Positions 8,784 through 19,637 are shown, counted from the stretch's first letter. The stretch: DNA of 64,000 nt from Candidatus Pantoea bituminis (GCF_018842675.1 NZ_JAGTWO010000004.1:372001-436000); one strand, 5' to 3'. Numbers and translations are program-made. The notes: generated by a model not told the origin, from the sequence alone.

Positions 8784-10774
8784 GTCAACTTCCTGTTGAT
8801 CACACAATCCGTGTCGGCGCTGAGTTTGCCTGTATTGCCATCCAGCGCAAATCCAGGCACCTGACGCATCTGGTTAAAGTGATTCGCCAGCTTCCAGGCA
8901 TCAATGCCCATGGCATACAGGCGCACCAGAGAATAATCATTATTAAACGATTTTGTCGCCTGCTGCATTAAGCCCGGATTAGTACCCGAAAGCAGCGGAA
9001 TATCACTAAACTGCAAACCATCCATCTCCAGACGGAAATCTGGGCCTGCGCCCGCCTGGAAGCTGCGTGAGCTGGCGTACAGCGAAACGCTGCTGCGGCT
9101 GCCGGTGCGCATGGAGATCATCGGTTTGATCAGTTGCATTTCTTCTTGCGTTGAGACGATATACACCGAATCAACATTGCCGCCACCGCTGGTAGAGGCC
9201 ACATCCGGCGTGCTCGATTGCGGTGCCGGAATGGTTAATCCCGCAATGGCAATCCCTTGCGGCTGGTCTGGCGTCACGTTAATCGGCGTGCCGCTTAAGG
9301 CAATGCCTGCGCCGCTGTTAATGCCCTGTTTCAACTCAGAAACGGAACCAAAGCGCTGCTGCATTGCAGTGCTACCGCCCAGCGTTTGCCACTCTTGTGC
9401 AAAGGCTTTAGTCACGCGATCGCCAAAGCTGTTACGCGGCACCAGCAGCAAAGGCTGGCGTTTGCCCTGATCCCAGATATGGTGCGCGGCATCACGCGCT
9501 TCGTCTTCAGGAGAAAGCGCAAAGTAACAAATATTCGGATGGTTCTGGATCTGCTCGGGTTCGTTAAGCGCCAGCACGTTTAAAGGTGTTTGACTATTGG
9601 CGACCGCTTCAACGTTACTTTTCAGCAAGGGGCCGACCACAAGGGTGGCACCATCCTGCTGGGCTTGCTGTAACAGCTGCTGAATCGGCTGGCTGCTGGT
9701 GTCATAGACCTTGACCTGAGCGTTGCTGGCGGGATCGCTGGCAACAGCGGGCTGCGCTTGTGGCTGCGTCTCAGCGCTATTCTGCTGGTCTGCCGGCGTG
9801 GCTTCTGGCGCTGAAGGGCTGACAACCGCATTCGGATCAGCGTTGGGCTGGGAAGCGGCGTTAGGATCGGTGGATGTAGGTTGGGCTGGAGCCGGCTGCG
9901 GTGCAGCAGTCAGGACGCCATTTTTCGCGTCGTTAAAGCCTTTTTGAATCGCATTGGCAAATACCTGTGCCTGACCATTCAGCGGCAGCATCAGGGCAAT
10001 GGTGCTGGTTGAGGCTTTAGTGAAGTTCTGCGCCTGAGTAAGTTGCGTCGGAAGATTTTTCGCCGCTGGGTTTTGCGGGTAGCGCGTCTGCCAATCTTTG
10101 ATACCGGCTTTCAGCATTTCAGCATCTTGCGTATTGGCACGCCAAACCGCCAGTAAATCGAGCCAGCCTTGCAGGACGTTTTCATCAGCGTTGATAACCA
10201 GGTTATTTGCCTGTTGCTGAGGCATTTGCGTCAGCGTTTGCCACATCGCATCAATGTTGTTTTGATGATCGGTTCCGGAGAGCAAGGGCTCTTGTGCAAT
10301 GTAGTTACGCAGCAGCGCCAGAGAAGGTTGGCCTTGTGAGGCGGCAATTTGCAAACCGTAATAGCGCGCCAGCTCATCCTTCGACAGGGCACCGGTTTTT
10401 ACCTGGCCCAGCAGCTGTAACGCATCATTCCTATTTTGTTGCGCGATCTGATATTGCGCTTTCAACAGCAGCAACTCTTGTTGTTGGATATCCGAGAGCT
10501 GCGAGGGGAGTTGATTCAACTGTTGGTTAGCTTGCGGATACTTTCCTTCCTTCAACAAGGCGCGGATTGCAAGTAATTGCCAGTCGGTCTTGCTATCATC
10601 GCTGCTTTGCTGCGCTTGCTGCAGATAGTAAGCGGATGCGCCCGTAGCGGGGCCTTGAATATTAACGGTTGGGGCTTGCGGACCTTGACCACTACACGCG
10701 GCTAAAATTAGCGCTGCAAGAAGGACAGGCACAAAGCGTCCTGCTTTATGACGAACGATTTTTGAAGGAAGCAT
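8741..10774 (-). CDS. lpoA: Penicillin-binding protein activator LpoA
   Basis: A 677-residue outer-membrane lipoprotein (E. coli 678). It starts at [10 protein letters not shown] with a lipobox LAAC (Cys27). The N-terminal part is TPR-like (about 30-250) and the C-terminal part is a periplasmic-binding-like fold (about 255-670). In between, residues 290-350 are a Pro/Ala/Gln-rich linker. LpoA crosses the periplasm to stimulate PBP1a transpeptidation. It is divergent from rsmI across a 62-base gap, as in E. coli. Confidence 0.94.
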   Translation of the reverse strand: MLPSKIVRHKAGRFVPVLLAALILAACSGQGPQAPTVNIQGPATGASAYYLQQAQQSSDDSKTDWQLLAIRALLKEGKYPQANQQLNQLPSQLSDIQQQELLLLKAQYQIAQQNRNDALQLLGQVKTGALSKDELARYYGLQIAASQGQPSLALLRNYIAQEPLLSGTDHQNNIDAMWQTLTQMPQQQANNLVINADENVLQGWLDLLAVWRANTQDAEMLKAGIKDWQTRYPQNPAAKNLPTQLTQAQNFTKASTSTIALMLPLNGQAQVFANAIQKGFNDAKNGVLTAAPQPAPAQPTSTDPNAASQPNADPNAVVSPSAPEATPADQQNSAETQPQAQPAVASDPASNAQVKVYDTSSQPIQQLLQQAQQDGATLVVGPLLKSNVEAVANSQTPLNVLALNEPEQIQNHPNICYFALSPEDEARDAAHHIWDQGKRQPLLLVPRNSFGDRVTKAFAQEWQTLGGSTAMQQRFGSVSELKQGINSGAGIALSGTPINVTPDQPQGIAIAGLTIPAPQSSTPDVASTSGGGNVDSVYIVSTQEEMQLIKPMISMRTGSRSSVSLYASSRSFQAGAGPDFRLEMDGLQFSDIPLLSGTNPGLMQQATKSFNNDYSLVRLYAMGIDAWKLANHFNQMRQVPGFALDGNTGKLSADTDCVINRKLTWNQYRQGEIRSVN

Positions 10775-10836
10775 ACTGTATCCAGTGATGTTTTTTTCAA
10801 GATGCTCAATATTAAATCGGCAATTCGGATGAAACA

Positions 10837-11700
10837 ATGAAACAACACGATCGGGCAGACATTTCTGCCAGCACGCTCTACATCGTTCCAACCCCGATTG
10901 GTAATTTGGGTGACATCACCCAGCGGGCGCTGACGGTGCTTTCGAGCGTCGATCTGGTCGCTGCGGAAGATACACGTCATACCGGGCTGTTGCTACAACA
11001 TTTCGCCATCAATGCGCGGCTCTTCGCACTTCACGACCACAACGAGCAGCAGAAAGCCGAACTGCTGCTGGCGAAGCTGCAGGAAGGTCAAAGCATAGCA
11101 TTGGTCTCCGATGCCGGTACGCCACTGATCAACGATCCCGGTTACCATCTGGTGCGCCGTTGTCGTGAAGCGGGCATTCGTATTGTGCCGCTGCCTGGCG
11201 CCTGCGCGGCGATAGCAGCATTAAGCGCTGCGGGATTACCGTCCGATCGTTTCTGTTACGAAGGATTTCTGCCGGCTAAAACCAAGGGCCGCTGCGATGC
11301 GTTGCGCGCCGTGGTAGAGGAGCCGCGCACGCTGATTTTCTACGAATCGACCCATCGCCTGTTAGACAGCTTGCAGGATATGGTCACGGAACTGGGTGCA
11401 GATCGTTACGTGGTGCTGGCGCGTGAACTGACAAAAACGTGGGAGTCGATTTATGGTGCACCAGTCGGCGAACTGCTTGCGTGGGTGAAAGAGGATGAAA
11501 ATCGCCGTAAAGGCGAAATGGTGCTGATCGTCGAAGGCCATAAAGCGGATGAGGAAGCCTTGCCGGCAGATGCACTGCGCACTTTAGCGTTATTGCAAAA
11601 AGAGTTGCCGCTCAAAAAAGCGGCGGCGTTAACCGCTGAGATCCACGGTGTGAAGAAAAACGCACTCTATCGCTTCGCGCTAGATCAGCAAGAGGCGTGA
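10837..11700 (+). CDS. rsmI: 16S rRNA (cytidine-1402-2'-O)-methyltransferase RsmI
   Basis: A 287-residue tetrapyrrole-methylase-fold enzyme. The N-terminal SAM region has [19 protein letters not shown], followed by [14 protein letters not shown] and PLPGACAA. RsmI (YraL) adds the 2'-O-methyl to C1402 in the 30S P-site. It is divergent from lpoA and followed after 33 bases by rnpB, matching the E. coli order apart from local insertions. Confidence 0.95.
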   Translation: MKQHDRADISASTLYIVPTPIGNLGDITQRALTVLSSVDLVAAEDTRHTGLLLQHFAINARLFALHDHNEQQKAELLLAKLQEGQSIALVSDAGTPLINDPGYHLVRRCREAGIRIVPLPGACAAIAALSAAGLPSDRFCYEGFLPAKTKGRCDALRAVVEEPRTLIFYESTHRLLDSLQDMVTELGADRYVVLARELTKTWESIYGAPVGELLAWVKEDENRRKGEMVLIVEGHKADEEALPADALRTLALLQKELPLKKAAALTAEIHGVKKNALYRFALDQQEA

Positions 11701-11733
11701 CAAACGCGGGCGAATGTCCTATCATCCGCCGCC

Positions 11734-12112
<379 letters not shown>

Positions 12113-12120
12113 TTTTACTA

Positions 12121-12145
12121 AAAACCCCGCTTCGGCGGGGTTTTT
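12121..12145 (+). terminator. rnpB intrinsic terminator
   Basis: An AAAACCCCGC-TTCG-GCGGGG stem-loop is followed by T5, directly after the M1 RNA 3' end. The same terminator is repeated six more times downstream. Confidence 0.93.
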
Positions 12146-12160
12146 GCTTTGTGCAGCCGG

Positions 12161-12826
12161 CAGATGAATGCCTGTCCACGACGCTTTTTATGAAAGAAGG
12201 CGGCTTAACGGTCAGCGTCGGCTTTTTACTGAAAACCCCGCCTCGGCGGGGTTTTTGCTTTGTGCAGCCGGCAGATGAATGCCTGTCCACGACGCTTTTT
12301 ATGAAAGAAGGCGGCTTAACGGTCAGCGTCGGCTTTTTACTGAAAACCCCGCTTCGGCGGGGTTTTTGCTTTGTGCAGCCGGCAGATGAATGCCTGCCCA
12401 CGACGCTTTTTATGAAAGAGGGCGGCTTAACGGTCAGCGTCGGCTTTTTACTCAAAACCCCGCCTCGGCGGGGTTGTTGCTTTGTGCTGCAGGCGGGCAG
12501 ATGAATGCCTGTCCACGACGCTTTTTATGAAAGAAGGCGGCTTAACGGTCAGCGTCGGCTTTTTACTCAAAACCCCGCTTCGGCGGGGTTTTTGCTTTGT
12601 GCTGCAGGCGGGCAGATGAATGCCTGTCCACGACGCTTTTTATGAAAGAAGGCGGCTTAACGGTCAGCTTCGACTTTTTACTAAAAACCCCGCTTCGGCG
12701 GGGTTTTTGCTTTGTGCAGCCGGCAGATGAATGCCTGTCCACGACGCTTTTTATGAAAGAAGGCGGCTTAACGGTCAGCGTCGGCTTTTTACTGAAAACC
12801 CCGCCTCGGCGGGGTTTTTGCTTTGT
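12161..12826 (+). repeat. Six tandem copies of the rnpB 3' tail plus terminator
   Basis: Units begin at 12161, 12272, 12383, 12498, 12613 and 12724, so periods are 111, 111, 115, 115 and 111 bases. Each unit starts CAGATGAATGCCTGTCCACG (third unit: GCCCACG), contains GGCTTAACGGTCAG from the end of M1 RNA, and ends in a GC-rich hairpin terminator. These hairpins are at about 12232, 12343, 12454, 12569, 12684 and 12795. The fourth terminator has a broken T-run (TTGTT). The fourth and fifth units carry a 4-base insertion (GCTGCAGGCGGG in place of GCAGCCGG). E. coli has a related array of about 113-base repeats after rnpB with fewer copies. Open frames across the array in both directions are artefacts of the repeat. 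Confidence 0.95.
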
Positions 12827-12841
12827 TACTTAACTGCACTG

Positions 12842-13816
12842 TTATCCGCGGCCATGCGGCTCATCCCAATCAAAGGCAGGGCCGACAGAAATCACACCAT
12901 GCGGATTAATGGTCTTATGGCTGCAGTAATAATGATGGCGAATATGCGGCAGGTTGACCGTTTCGGCTATGCCAGGCATTTGATAAATGTCGCGTAGAAA
13001 CCCGTTCAGATTAAGAAAATCACTGATCCGGTGGCGATCGCATTTGAAATGGGTGACATAGACAGGATCGAAACGCACCAATGTCGTCCACAAGCGTAGA
13101 TCCGCTTCTGTTAACTGATCGCCCGTTAAATAACGATGCTGACCCAGAATCTGTTCAAGACGCGATAATGAGTGGAACAAAGCCGTGACCGCTTCATCGT
13201 AAGCTTGCTGTGAAGTTGAGAAGCCCGCTTTGTAAACACCGTTGTTAACCGTGTCGTAAATCCAGCCATTCAGTTCATCAATCTTTTCACGTAATGCAGG
13301 CGGATAATAATCGCCAGCGCGCGCACCAACGCCGTCGAACGCGCTGTTAAACATGCGGATGATATCGGCAGACTCGTTACTGACAATGGTATTCTGCTGT
13401 TTATCCCACAGCACTGGCACAGTAACACGCCCGGTATAGTGTGGATCGGCATGCAGATAGAGCTGATAAAGAAATTCGTTCTGATAAAGGCTGTCACCGG
13501 TTGTGTCCGGGAACCCATCATCAAAGGTCCAGCCATTTTCTAGCATCAGCGGATGAACCACCGACACATCAATCATATTTTCCAGCCCTTTTAAGCTACG
13601 CATTAACAAAGTGCGATGCGCCCATGGGCAGGCCAGTGAAACATATAAGTGATAACGGTTGCGCTCGGCTGCAAAGCCCGCTTTACCGCTGGGGCCGGCG
13701 CTGCCGTCTGCTGTAACCCAGTTACGCCACGCGGATTCTGAACGTTTGAATCGTCCGCCGGTTGACTTGGTGTCGTACCAGGTGTCATGCCAGACACCTT
13801 CAATTAATTGGCCCAT
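12842..13816 (-). CDS. yqjG: Glutathionyl-hydroquinone reductase YqjG
   Basis: A 324-residue omega/xi-class GST-like enzyme (E. coli YqjG 328). The catalytic cysteine is Cys63 in LACPWAHRTL. The C-terminal helical domain carries YLTGDQLTEADLRLWTTL. The start MGQLIEGVWHDTWY is the conserved one, although the frame is open further upstream. It reduces glutathionyl-hydroquinones and related adducts in the cytosol. It stands 77 bases after yqjF on the same strand. Confidence 0.94.
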   Translation of the reverse strand: MGQLIEGVWHDTWYDTKSTGGRFKRSESAWRNWVTADGSAGPSGKAGFAAERNRYHLYVSLACPWAHRTLLMRSLKGLENMIDVSVVHPLMLENGWTFDDGFPDTTGDSLYQNEFLYQLYLHADPHYTGRVTVPVLWDKQQNTIVSNESADIIRMFNSAFDGVGARAGDYYPPALREKIDELNGWIYDTVNNGVYKAGFSTSQQAYDEAVTALFHSLSRLEQILGQHRYLTGDQLTEADLRLWTTLVRFDPVYVTHFKCDRHRISDFLNLNGFLRDIYQMPGIAETVNLPHIRHHYYCSHKTINPHGVISVGPAFDWDEPHGRG

Positions 13817-13892
13817 ATCGCCTCCCATGCAAACAGGGCGAGGAAAAGTCCCCGCCCTGCTAAGTATATGTGGCATTTCGCCGTTGGTAATA

Positions 13893-14303
13893 TTAGCGCG
13901 CTAATGCAGGCTGCGGCTTTTTGTTAAGGAGACGGTCAATGCTGTAAGCGCCTGGACCGACTAAACCTAATACCAGGAAACCACCGGCAATTGACAGGTT
14001 TTTCATGAACATCAACTGGTTAACACCTTCTGCAAAATTACTGTGGAACATAAATGCCGTCAGAATGGTGAAGCCAGCAGTGAACAGCGCAGTAAAGCGA
14101 GTCAGGAAACCAAACAGAATCGCCAGGCCACCACCAAATTCAAGCAAAATCACCAGCGGCAGCATAAAGCCCGGGACGCCCATCGCTTCCATATATTGTT
14201 GTGTACCGCTGTAACCCACGATTTTGCCCCAACCTGCGGTAATGAACAGAATGGTCATCAGGATGCGAGCCAGCAATAAACCTGTATCTTCGAATTTTTT
14301 CAT
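13893..14303 (-). CDS. yqjF: DoxX-family inner-membrane protein YqjF
   Basis: About 136 residues with four predicted membrane helices and the family stretch TAGWGKIVGYSGTQQYMEAM. Two adjacent ATGs exist; the second (14303) is better spaced from the GGAG. The DoxX family is often tied to redox or quinone functions, but the reaction of YqjF is unknown. It forms part of the yqjC-D-E-K-F-G cluster. Confidence 0.9.
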   Translation of the reverse strand: MKKFEDTGLLLARILMTILFITAGWGKIVGYSGTQQYMEAMGVPGFMLPLVILLEFGGGLAILFGFLTRFTALFTAGFTILTAFMFHSNFAEGVNQLMFMKNLSIAGGFLVLGLVGPGAYSIDRLLNKKPQPALAR

Positions 14304-14507
14304 CATCTACTCCAACGCTAAAAAGTGGCAGGGCATACGTGCCTGCATCGATTTTTCCCGCTGAAAGCACGTTTGCAGTTCATTGGGCTGATGGAGGGAG
14401 ATGATAGTCGCGCAGAGAAAAGGTTGTAAGCGAGATATACTGTCGATGTTTTTCAGAAATTCTGATGAAGTGAAGCCAGCCCTAAAAAGGGCCAGCTTTA
14501 ACAGAGG

Positions 14508-14792
14508 TTAACGCTGTGGAAGAGCCGTTTTAAGCATGCGCCAGGTGCTCCATAAACCGAAGCCCCGTTTGGCCCAACGCAAAATTTTATTCGGACTGCG
14601 CACAGACCAGATTGCCAAAGCGCTGCTGCCCACTGCCAAATAACGTCGCAGGCCGAGGAAAGTTTGCCAACCACGATCATAATGCGCCGTACCGTAAAGC
14701 CAGTCACGGCGCCCTGCGCTCAGGTCCAAACGCTGTTGCTGCACCTGATTAAGCAGTTCATGGATGCGTTTCTCACGCTCGCGACGACTCAT
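14508..14792 (-). CDS. yqjK: YqjK-like family protein
   Basis: A 94-residue basic protein matching E. coli YqjK: an N-terminal charged helix (MSRREREKRIHELLNQVQQQ), then RLDLSAGRRDWL and a weakly hydrophobic segment. The ATG overlaps the yqjE stop by one base, so the genes are coupled. YqjD, YqjE and YqjK are small membrane-associated proteins of the stationary-phase/RpoS type in E. coli. The function of YqjK is unknown. Confidence 0.88.
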   Translation of the reverse strand: MSRREREKRIHELLNQVQQQRLDLSAGRRDWLYGTAHYDRGWQTFLGLRRYLAVGSSALAIWSVRSPNKILRWAKRGFGLWSTWRMLKTALPQR

Positions 14793-15187
14793 CAGCGATC
14801 CTCCTCAAGCAATACCCGGTCAGTTTCCAGCTCTTTGCGCGTATGGTGCAACAGCGTAGATTGACGTGATTTGCGCAAGGTCCAGATTCCGATGATTAGC
14901 GCCAGTGCAAACAGCACCGCAGTAGTGATACCAATCGCCATCAAGCGATATTGTGCATCAACCGCCCAGATAATCAGAACCATCAGGCTCATCAAACCAA
15001 AAGCGGTGAACAGCATCGTTAAGCCAACCATGATTAATAACTGAATCAGGTTTGCTTTCTCTGCTTCAAGTTCCACCACTGCAAGACGAACGCGCGTCTC
15101 AACCATGCTAACCAGCGTAGTAACGATGCGCTGGCCAATGTTGATGACCCCTTTGCCCGGGCCGTGGTTCTGCTGTGATTCAGCCAT
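14792..15187 (-). CDS. yqjE: Phage-holin-family membrane protein YqjE
   Basis: A 131-residue protein with two central membrane helices (about 45-70 and 75-100), flanked by charged ends; it belongs to the Holin_X/YqjE family. It begins two bases after yqjD ends and overlaps yqjK by one base. E. coli YqjE is an inner-membrane protein that partners YqjD; no lytic role is implied by the family name. Confidence 0.9.
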   Translation of the reverse strand: MAESQQNHGPGKGVINIGQRIVTTLVSMVETRVRLAVVELEAEKANLIQLLIMVGLTMLFTAFGLMSLMVLIIWAVDAQYRLMAIGITTAVLFALALIIGIWTLRKSRQSTLLHHTRKELETDRVLLEEDR

Positions 15188-15189
15188 AA

Positions 15190-15495
15190 TTAACGTCGAG
15201 AGATGAGGATGCCCAGCGCGACGCCAATGGCTGCACCGATACCCACACCATGCCAGGGATTTTCACGCACATAGCCTTCGGCTTTCTGTGCTGCTTCGCG
15301 CGTAGTGGCTGCCAGACGCTCGCCTGATTCACCAAGACGCTCACGTGAACTGTCTAAAGCGACGCGCGCTTTACTGCGTAGCTTATCCAGTTCACCTTTC
15401 GATTTTTCTGTGCTGCTGCTCAGCACTTCTTCCAGGGTGTCAGCTAAATTTTTCAGTTCGGCACGCAAATGTTCAGACGTTGTATCTTTTGACAT
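15190..15495 (-). CDS. yqjD: DUF883 ribosome-associated membrane protein YqjD
   Basis: A 101-residue protein equal in length to E. coli YqjD. It has a long amphipathic helix rich in Glu, Lys and Ser, then the hallmark YVRENPWHGVGIGAAIGVAL and a C-terminal ISRR. The start is placed at MSKDTTSEHL. E. coli YqjD anchors ribosomes to the inner membrane in stationary phase. It is the first gene of the tightly packed yqjD-E-K run. Confidence 0.93.
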   Translation of the reverse strand: MSKDTTSEHLRAELKNLADTLEEVLSSSTEKSKGELDKLRSKARVALDSSRERLGESGERLAATTREAAQKAEGYVRENPWHGVGIGAAIGVALGILISRR

Positions 15496-15530
15496 GAAAT
15501 ACTCCTTTAACATCAGTAGATTGAATACGG

Positions 15531-15905
15531 TTAATAAGGCTCCGCCTGCAACTTTTTCAGTTCGTGGCGTGCTTCTTCCAATTTTTCTTCACGTTTAACA
15601 ATCTTATCCTTGTCGTCGCCGTCCTGGCGCTCTTCCTTGAGTTCACGTTCACGTTCGGCGACTTTCTGTTTCTGCGTATTGATTCTTTCAAGATGCGCAG
15701 CTTCAAGTTTTTTGTCGGTACAGTTTGCGCGAACTTCCGTTAACGCGCGCTCCAGACCATTAACGCGGCGCTGATTGTTGTGCTTCTGCGCCACATCGAT
15801 TTCAAGCTTGATATCCTGCTCTTTTTGCTGACACAGCGACTCCGCAGCCATCAACGATCCTGAAAGCGAAAAGAGTGCGAATCCCAGCAGTAATTTATGT
15901 TTCAT
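15531..15905 (-). CDS. yqjC: DUF1090 periplasmic protein YqjC
   Basis: A 124-residue protein. It has a signal peptide (MKHKLLLGFALFSLSGSLMA, cleavage near Ala20) followed by a highly charged coiled-coil region rich in Glu, Lys and Arg. Two cysteines (in ESLCQQ and RANCTDK) could form a disulfide. It matches the YqjC/DUF1090 family. Its position 35 bases ahead of yqjD is conserved. No enzymatic role is known. Confidence 0.9.
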   Translation of the reverse strand: MKHKLLLGFALFSLSGSLMAAESLCQQKEQDIKLEIDVAQKHNNQRRVNGLERALTEVRANCTDKKLEAAHLERINTQKQKVAERERELKEERQDGDDKDKIVKREEKLEEARHELKKLQAEPY

Positions 15906-16045
15906 CAGGCTGATTACCTTCCATTGTGACTTAACCTGCGACCTACCAGACAAGAGGAGACCCAGACTGTCTTTACACTAGCCATCGGTTAAGCATAGAC
16001 ATCAGCGGGAAAAAGTTCAAAGAACACCGGGAGATACAGAAAATT

Positions 16046-16079
16046 CCAGACCACAATGCGATCTTGCAGTGCAGTCTGG
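16046..16079 (-). terminator. Possible terminator after yqjA-mzrA
   Basis: The arms CCAGAC and GTCTGG enclose a partly self-complementary interior and are followed on the minus strand by AATTTTC. The T-run is short, so this is tentative. Confidence 0.4.
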
Positions 16080-16107
16080 ATTCTTGAAGGGAAGAAAGAG
16101 GGCGTGA

Positions 16108-16455
16108 TCAGGCCAGCGACAGGCGCTCGGCCTGATCGTGTTGCGCGACGATGAAGCCTTGCGGCAGCAGGCGACGTAATACTTTTTGCGCTGCCAGACT
16201 TTGCTCTTCACTGTCGAAATGAATCACCAGCGCATCACCCGAAGGCGTAATGCTTTTGATGCGAATACCTTGCGCAGTCAGCTGCTGGTACAGATAAAAA
16301 CCATCAGGCAAAGGTGCGCCAGCGTGGGATACGCGAATCTGTACTACCGTTTCATGGCGCATTAGCGTGGGAACCAAACTTAACGCGATCAGCGCAAAAG
16401 CACCGCCGACTAGCCAAGGCAGCCAGCGTTTAGGAAAACCTTTCAGCATGTTCAT
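16108..16455 (-). CDS. mzrA: EnvZ/OmpR regulon modulator MzrA
   Basis: A 115-residue single-pass protein: a membrane segment at about 11-30, then a periplasmic domain with MPDGF-like [13 protein letters not shown] and [17 protein letters not shown]. It is shorter than E. coli MzrA (127) but has the same landmarks and the same place after yqjA, overlapping it by one base. MzrA binds EnvZ and links Cpx signalling to OmpR. Confidence 0.87.
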   Translation of the reverse strand: MNMLKGFPKRWLPWLVGGAFALIALSLVPTLMRHETVVQIRVSHAGAPLPDGFYLYQQLTAQGIRIKSITPSGDALVIHFDSEEQSLAAQKVLRRLLPQGFIVAQHDQAERLSLA

Positions 16456-17132
16456 TACTCGGCTTTCCCGTTTTGATTGGCCTGACGTTTACGCCATAAA
16501 ACGACTAAAGATCCGACTAAACCAATCACCAGCAGCACCAGCGGCAGCATCATCAGGAAGAACATCAGTTCATCTTCATAACGGCGGAAGATTGGCGTTT
16601 TACCTAAAGCGAAGCCCAGCACAGTAAGAATTACCACCCACAAAAATGCGCTCACCCAATTGAAAAATTGAAAGCGCGTATTGCTCAGGCCAGAAAGACC
16701 CGCGATGGTGGGTAACAAAGTCCGAACGAAAGCGATAAAGCGACCGATAAGCAGCGCCGATAAGCCGTGACGATGAAACAAACTGTACGCACGTTGATGA
16801 TATTGCGCGGGAAGGTGCGACAACCATTTTTGTACGGTGGGCGTATTACCGAGCCAGCGACCCTGAATGTAACTTACCCAACAGCCAAGGCTCGCGCCGG
16901 TGGTCAAAACCAGAATGGTCAGCGGAAAACTCATTGTTCCTTTGGCGATCAAGACACCGACTAAAATCAGCAGACTGTCACCGGGCAGAAAAGCGGCAGG
17001 CAATAAACCGTTTTCCAAAAACAAAATCATGAACAAAACGCCGTAAATTGCCCAGACCAGTGTGGGATCGGAAAGGGTTTCGTAATCCTGTTGCCACAAG
17101 GCATGCAGCAACGCTTGCAAGATATCCATCAA
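16455..17132 (-). CDS. yqjA: DedA-family inner-membrane protein YqjA
   Basis: A 225-residue DedA (SNARE-assoc) protein. Landmarks are [18 protein letters not shown] near the N-terminus and [19 protein letters not shown], which holds the conserved arginines needed for function in E. coli YqjA. YqjA supports membrane homeostasis and pH tolerance, and DedA proteins may act in lipid-carrier recycling. It is followed by mzrA with a one-base overlap. Two in-frame Met codons open the gene. Confidence 0.93.
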   Translation of the reverse strand: MMDILQALLHALWQQDYETLSDPTLVWAIYGVLFMILFLENGLLPAAFLPGDSLLILVGVLIAKGTMSFPLTILVLTTGASLGCWVSYIQGRWLGNTPTVQKWLSHLPAQYHQRAYSLFHRHGLSALLIGRFIAFVRTLLPTIAGLSGLSNTRFQFFNWVSAFLWVVILTVLGFALGKTPIFRRYEDELMFFLMMLPLVLLVIGLVGSLVVLWRKRQANQNGKAE

Positions 17133-17453
17133 TCATTCCTGAACGTCATTGTTAAACATGTCCCCAAGGGACTTAAGCGCAGACCGGCGTTGAGTTATCG
17201 ATTTTAGGAGCGCAGCCTGAGCAGGATTTTCCGGATCCTTCCGAAATTGATTGTTAAATCAGCGACTTTATAAAGCCCTGTCGCAAAGGGTAAGAAAAGG
17301 GCGATAACTGTAACAAAAATCATGCACACGAGACAGGAGAAACTGCCCGACGACCCGGAGTTTTACCCTGTGAGACAGTATGTAAAAAGTAGCTTTACAC
17401 GACCTGACATTATTGCAGATTAACTGACCGATTTGAGCAGGATTTCAGCGGCT
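17133..17453. other. Intergenic region between yqjA and exuR
   Basis: This holds the upstream region of yqjA and the region after exuR. I see an imperfect palindrome TGTAAA-AAGTAGC-TTTACA at 17381-17399, but no clear terminator. yqjA is Cpx-controlled in E. coli, but I cannot point to a convincing CpxR tandem box here. Confidence 0.4.
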
Positions 17454-18227
17454 TTAACGCGGGTTATTGGAGCCATCTGGCAGGATCACCGGATTTTCAC
17501 CAAACATGTAGCGGTCGACGTTAAATTCGAAATCATCAGCGGTGGCGTTAAACAACATTTGTTTAGTATTTTCCAAATGTTGCCACATCGCCAGTTTGCT
17601 GGCGGCGGGATCTTTGCGCATTAGTGCTTTCAGAATATGATCGTGATCGTCGCACCAGCTGATGATGCTGCGCTGATCGATGTGTTCATGGAGTTTGAGC
17701 CAATAAGGATTATGCAGGCGATGCAGCCACATTTTTTCGACAATCGCGGCGAGCGCGCTGTTTTGCGTGGATTGCGCAATGCGGACATGGAACTGCATGT
17801 CCCATTCCGAGTCGCGGAAATGGTCTTCCTGACGGGCTTTTTCCTGAATCGCCATCAATTCGATAATGTCCTGGCGCGTCACCTGTGTGGCCGCAAATTC
17901 TGCAACATTACTTTCGATGAGCTGGCGGGCCTGCAACAGTTCAAAAGGGCCAAAAGAGGCAAATTCCAGCTGGCTGGATGTTGCTACCCGATTCTGCTGT
18001 TGACTGGCGATAACGTGAATGCCTGAACCTTTGCGCACCTCAACATAGCCTTCAACTTCTAGCATGATAATGGCTTCACGCACCACGGTGCGGCTGACTT
18101 CCATCTCTTCTGCTATCAGGCGTTCGGCAGGCAATTTATCACCGATGGAGTAACTCCCGTTTTCAATCCGGCTTTTTAATTCGCTGGCCAGTTGTTGATA
18201 AAGACGGCGGGATTCGATGATGTCCAT
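17454..18227 (-). CDS. exuR: Hexuronate regulon repressor ExuR (GntR family)
   Basis: A 257-residue FadR-type GntR regulator (E. coli 258). The winged HTH is at about 5-75 ([31 protein letters not shown]). The all-helical effector domain runs from about 95 to 235 with [11 protein letters not shown] and the metal/ligand His positions. It represses uxa and exu genes until galacturonate or glucuronate derivatives bind. It lies 105 bases after exuT with its own operator-like box 27 bases before the ATG. Confidence 0.93.
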   Translation of the reverse strand: MDIIESRRLYQQLASELKSRIENGSYSIGDKLPAERLIAEEMEVSRTVVREAIIMLEVEGYVEVRKGSGIHVIASQQQNRVATSSQLEFASFGPFELLQARQLIESNVAEFAATQVTRQDIIELMAIQEKARQEDHFRDSEWDMQFHVRIAQSTQNSALAAIVEKMWLHRLHNPYWLKLHEHIDQRSIISWCDDHDHILKALMRKDPAASKLAMWQHLENTKQMLFNATADDFEFNVDRYMFGENPVILPDGSNNPR

Positions 18228-18253
18228 GGCAAAGTCCAGAATGACAAACGGGT

Positions 18254-18270
18254 AAGTTGTTATACCACTT
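18254..18270. promoter_or_regulatory. ExuR/UxuR-like operator upstream of exuR
   Basis: AAGTTGTTATACCACTT is a 17-base near-palindrome resembling the known ExuR/UxuR consensus centred on TTGGTATACCAA. Its position suggests autoregulation of exuR. Confidence 0.6.
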
Positions 18271-18332
18271 AGCGTCGGGCGAGGAAATGGGTGGGTTGGG
18301 CTGGCGTTAACCCGCTCAGCCCACCCGAGGGA

Positions 18333-19637
18333 TTAACTGCGAGCGGTTGCAATGGCGGGTGCGCGCACCTTCTGCTCAAGTTCTGAGACCGGTTTATTTT
18401 TCAACACCGTCCAGATCACAATTGCACCCAACAAATCAAAGACTGCCAGCGCGGCAAACAGCGGGCTAAAGCCCAGCGTATCTGCCAGCGCACCCACCAC
18501 CAGGGCAAACATCGTGCTGGCAGTCCAGGCTGCCATACCGGTTAATCCGTTAGCCGTGGCGACTTCATTACGGCCAAATACGTCTGAAGAAAGCGTGATT
18601 AACGCGCCTGAAAGAGCCTGGTGTGCAAAACCGCCGACACACAGCAGCGCAATGGCTGCATAAGGACTGGTGAATAAACCAATGGTTCCTGGGCCAATCA
18701 TCAGTACCGCGCCCATCGTAACCACTAATTTACGTGACACGATCAGATTTACACCAAACCAGCGCTGAAACAGCGGTGGCAAATAGCCACCAAGAATGCA
18801 GCCAAAATCAGCGAACAACATCGGCATCCAGGCAAAGAGTGCGATCTCTTTCAAATTGAAACCGTAGGCTTTGAACATAAACAGCGGGATCCAGGCATTA
18901 AAGGTTCCCCATGCCGGCTCAGCAAGAAAACGCGGCAGCGCGATGCCCCAGAACTGGCGGTTACGCACAATCTGCATCGCAGACATTTTGCGGTCATTGC
19001 CGGTTTGATGCTGCGCCTCTTGGCCTGAAAGAATGTAATCACGCTCTTCTGCGCTGAGTTTGGTTTGTTGTTTGGGATGTTTATAAAATACCAGCCAGCA
19101 GAGCGCCCAGACCATGCTTAAAACGCCGGTGATAATAAACGCCATTTGCCAGCTGTGCGCCATGATCGCCCACACGACCAACGGCGGTGCCAGCATGGCG
19201 CCAATCGAAGAACCCACGTTGAAATAGCCTACCGCGACCGAGCGCTCCTTAGCAGGAAACCATTCGCTGCTGGCTTTAAGTCCCGCAGGAATCATGGCGG
19301 CCTCCGCCGCGCCTACCGCGCCACGTGCCAGAGCTAATCCGCCCCAGCTGCCCGCCATGGCGGTGGCGGCGCAGAAAATTGCCCACATGACGGCAAATAC
19401 CGCGTAGCCAATTTTTGTGCCGAGTAAATCCAATACATAGCCAGCGACAGGTTGCATCAGGGTATAACAAGCCGAATAAGCGGCGATGATGTAGGAGTAT
19501 TGTTGAGTGGTGATATGTAATTCAGTTTGCAGCGTCGGTGCTGCCACTGCGATGGTGTTTCTTGTCAGATAGCCCAGTACCGTGCCCAATGTAACGAGGC
19601 CGATCATGTACCAGCGTAGCCCTTTGATCTTACGCAT
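18333..19637 (-). CDS. exuT: Hexuronate MFS transporter ExuT
   Basis: A 434-residue major facilitator protein of the anion:cation symporter type, with 12 predicted membrane helices. It is very like E. coli ExuT (MRKIKGLRWYMIGLVTLGTV). It imports galacturonate and glucuronate with protons. It is divergent from uxaC, with two ExuR-like boxes and a CRP-like site in between, and exuR follows on the same strand. Confidence 0.94.
   Translation of the reverse strand: MRKIKGLRWYMIGLVTLGTVLGYLTRNTIAVAAPTLQTELHITTQQYSYIIAAYSACYTLMQPVAGYVLDLLGTKIGYAVFAVMWAIFCAATAMAGSWGGLALARGAVGAAEAAMIPAGLKASSEWFPAKERSVAVGYFNVGSSIGAMLAPPLVVWAIMAHSWQMAFIITGVLSMVWALCWLVFYKHPKQQTKLSAEERDYILSGQEAQHQTGNDRKMSAMQIVRNRQFWGIALPRFLAEPAWGTFNAWIPLFMFKAYGFNLKEIALFAWMPMLFADFGCILGGYLPPLFQRWFGVNLIVSRKLVVTMGAVLMIGPGTIGLFTSPYAAIALLCVGGFAHQALSGALITLSSDVFGRNEVATANGLTGMAAWTASTMFALVVGALADTLGFSPLFAALAVFDLLGAIVIWTVLKNKPVSELEQKVRAPAIATARS

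Noticed and set aside
12161-12826. Possible CRISPR array
   Set aside because: Units are over 110 bases, wholly repeated without variable spacers, and contain terminators.
17381-17399. CpxR box upstream of yqjA
   Set aside because: The GTAAA elements are inverted rather than in tandem, so the match to the CpxR consensus is poor.
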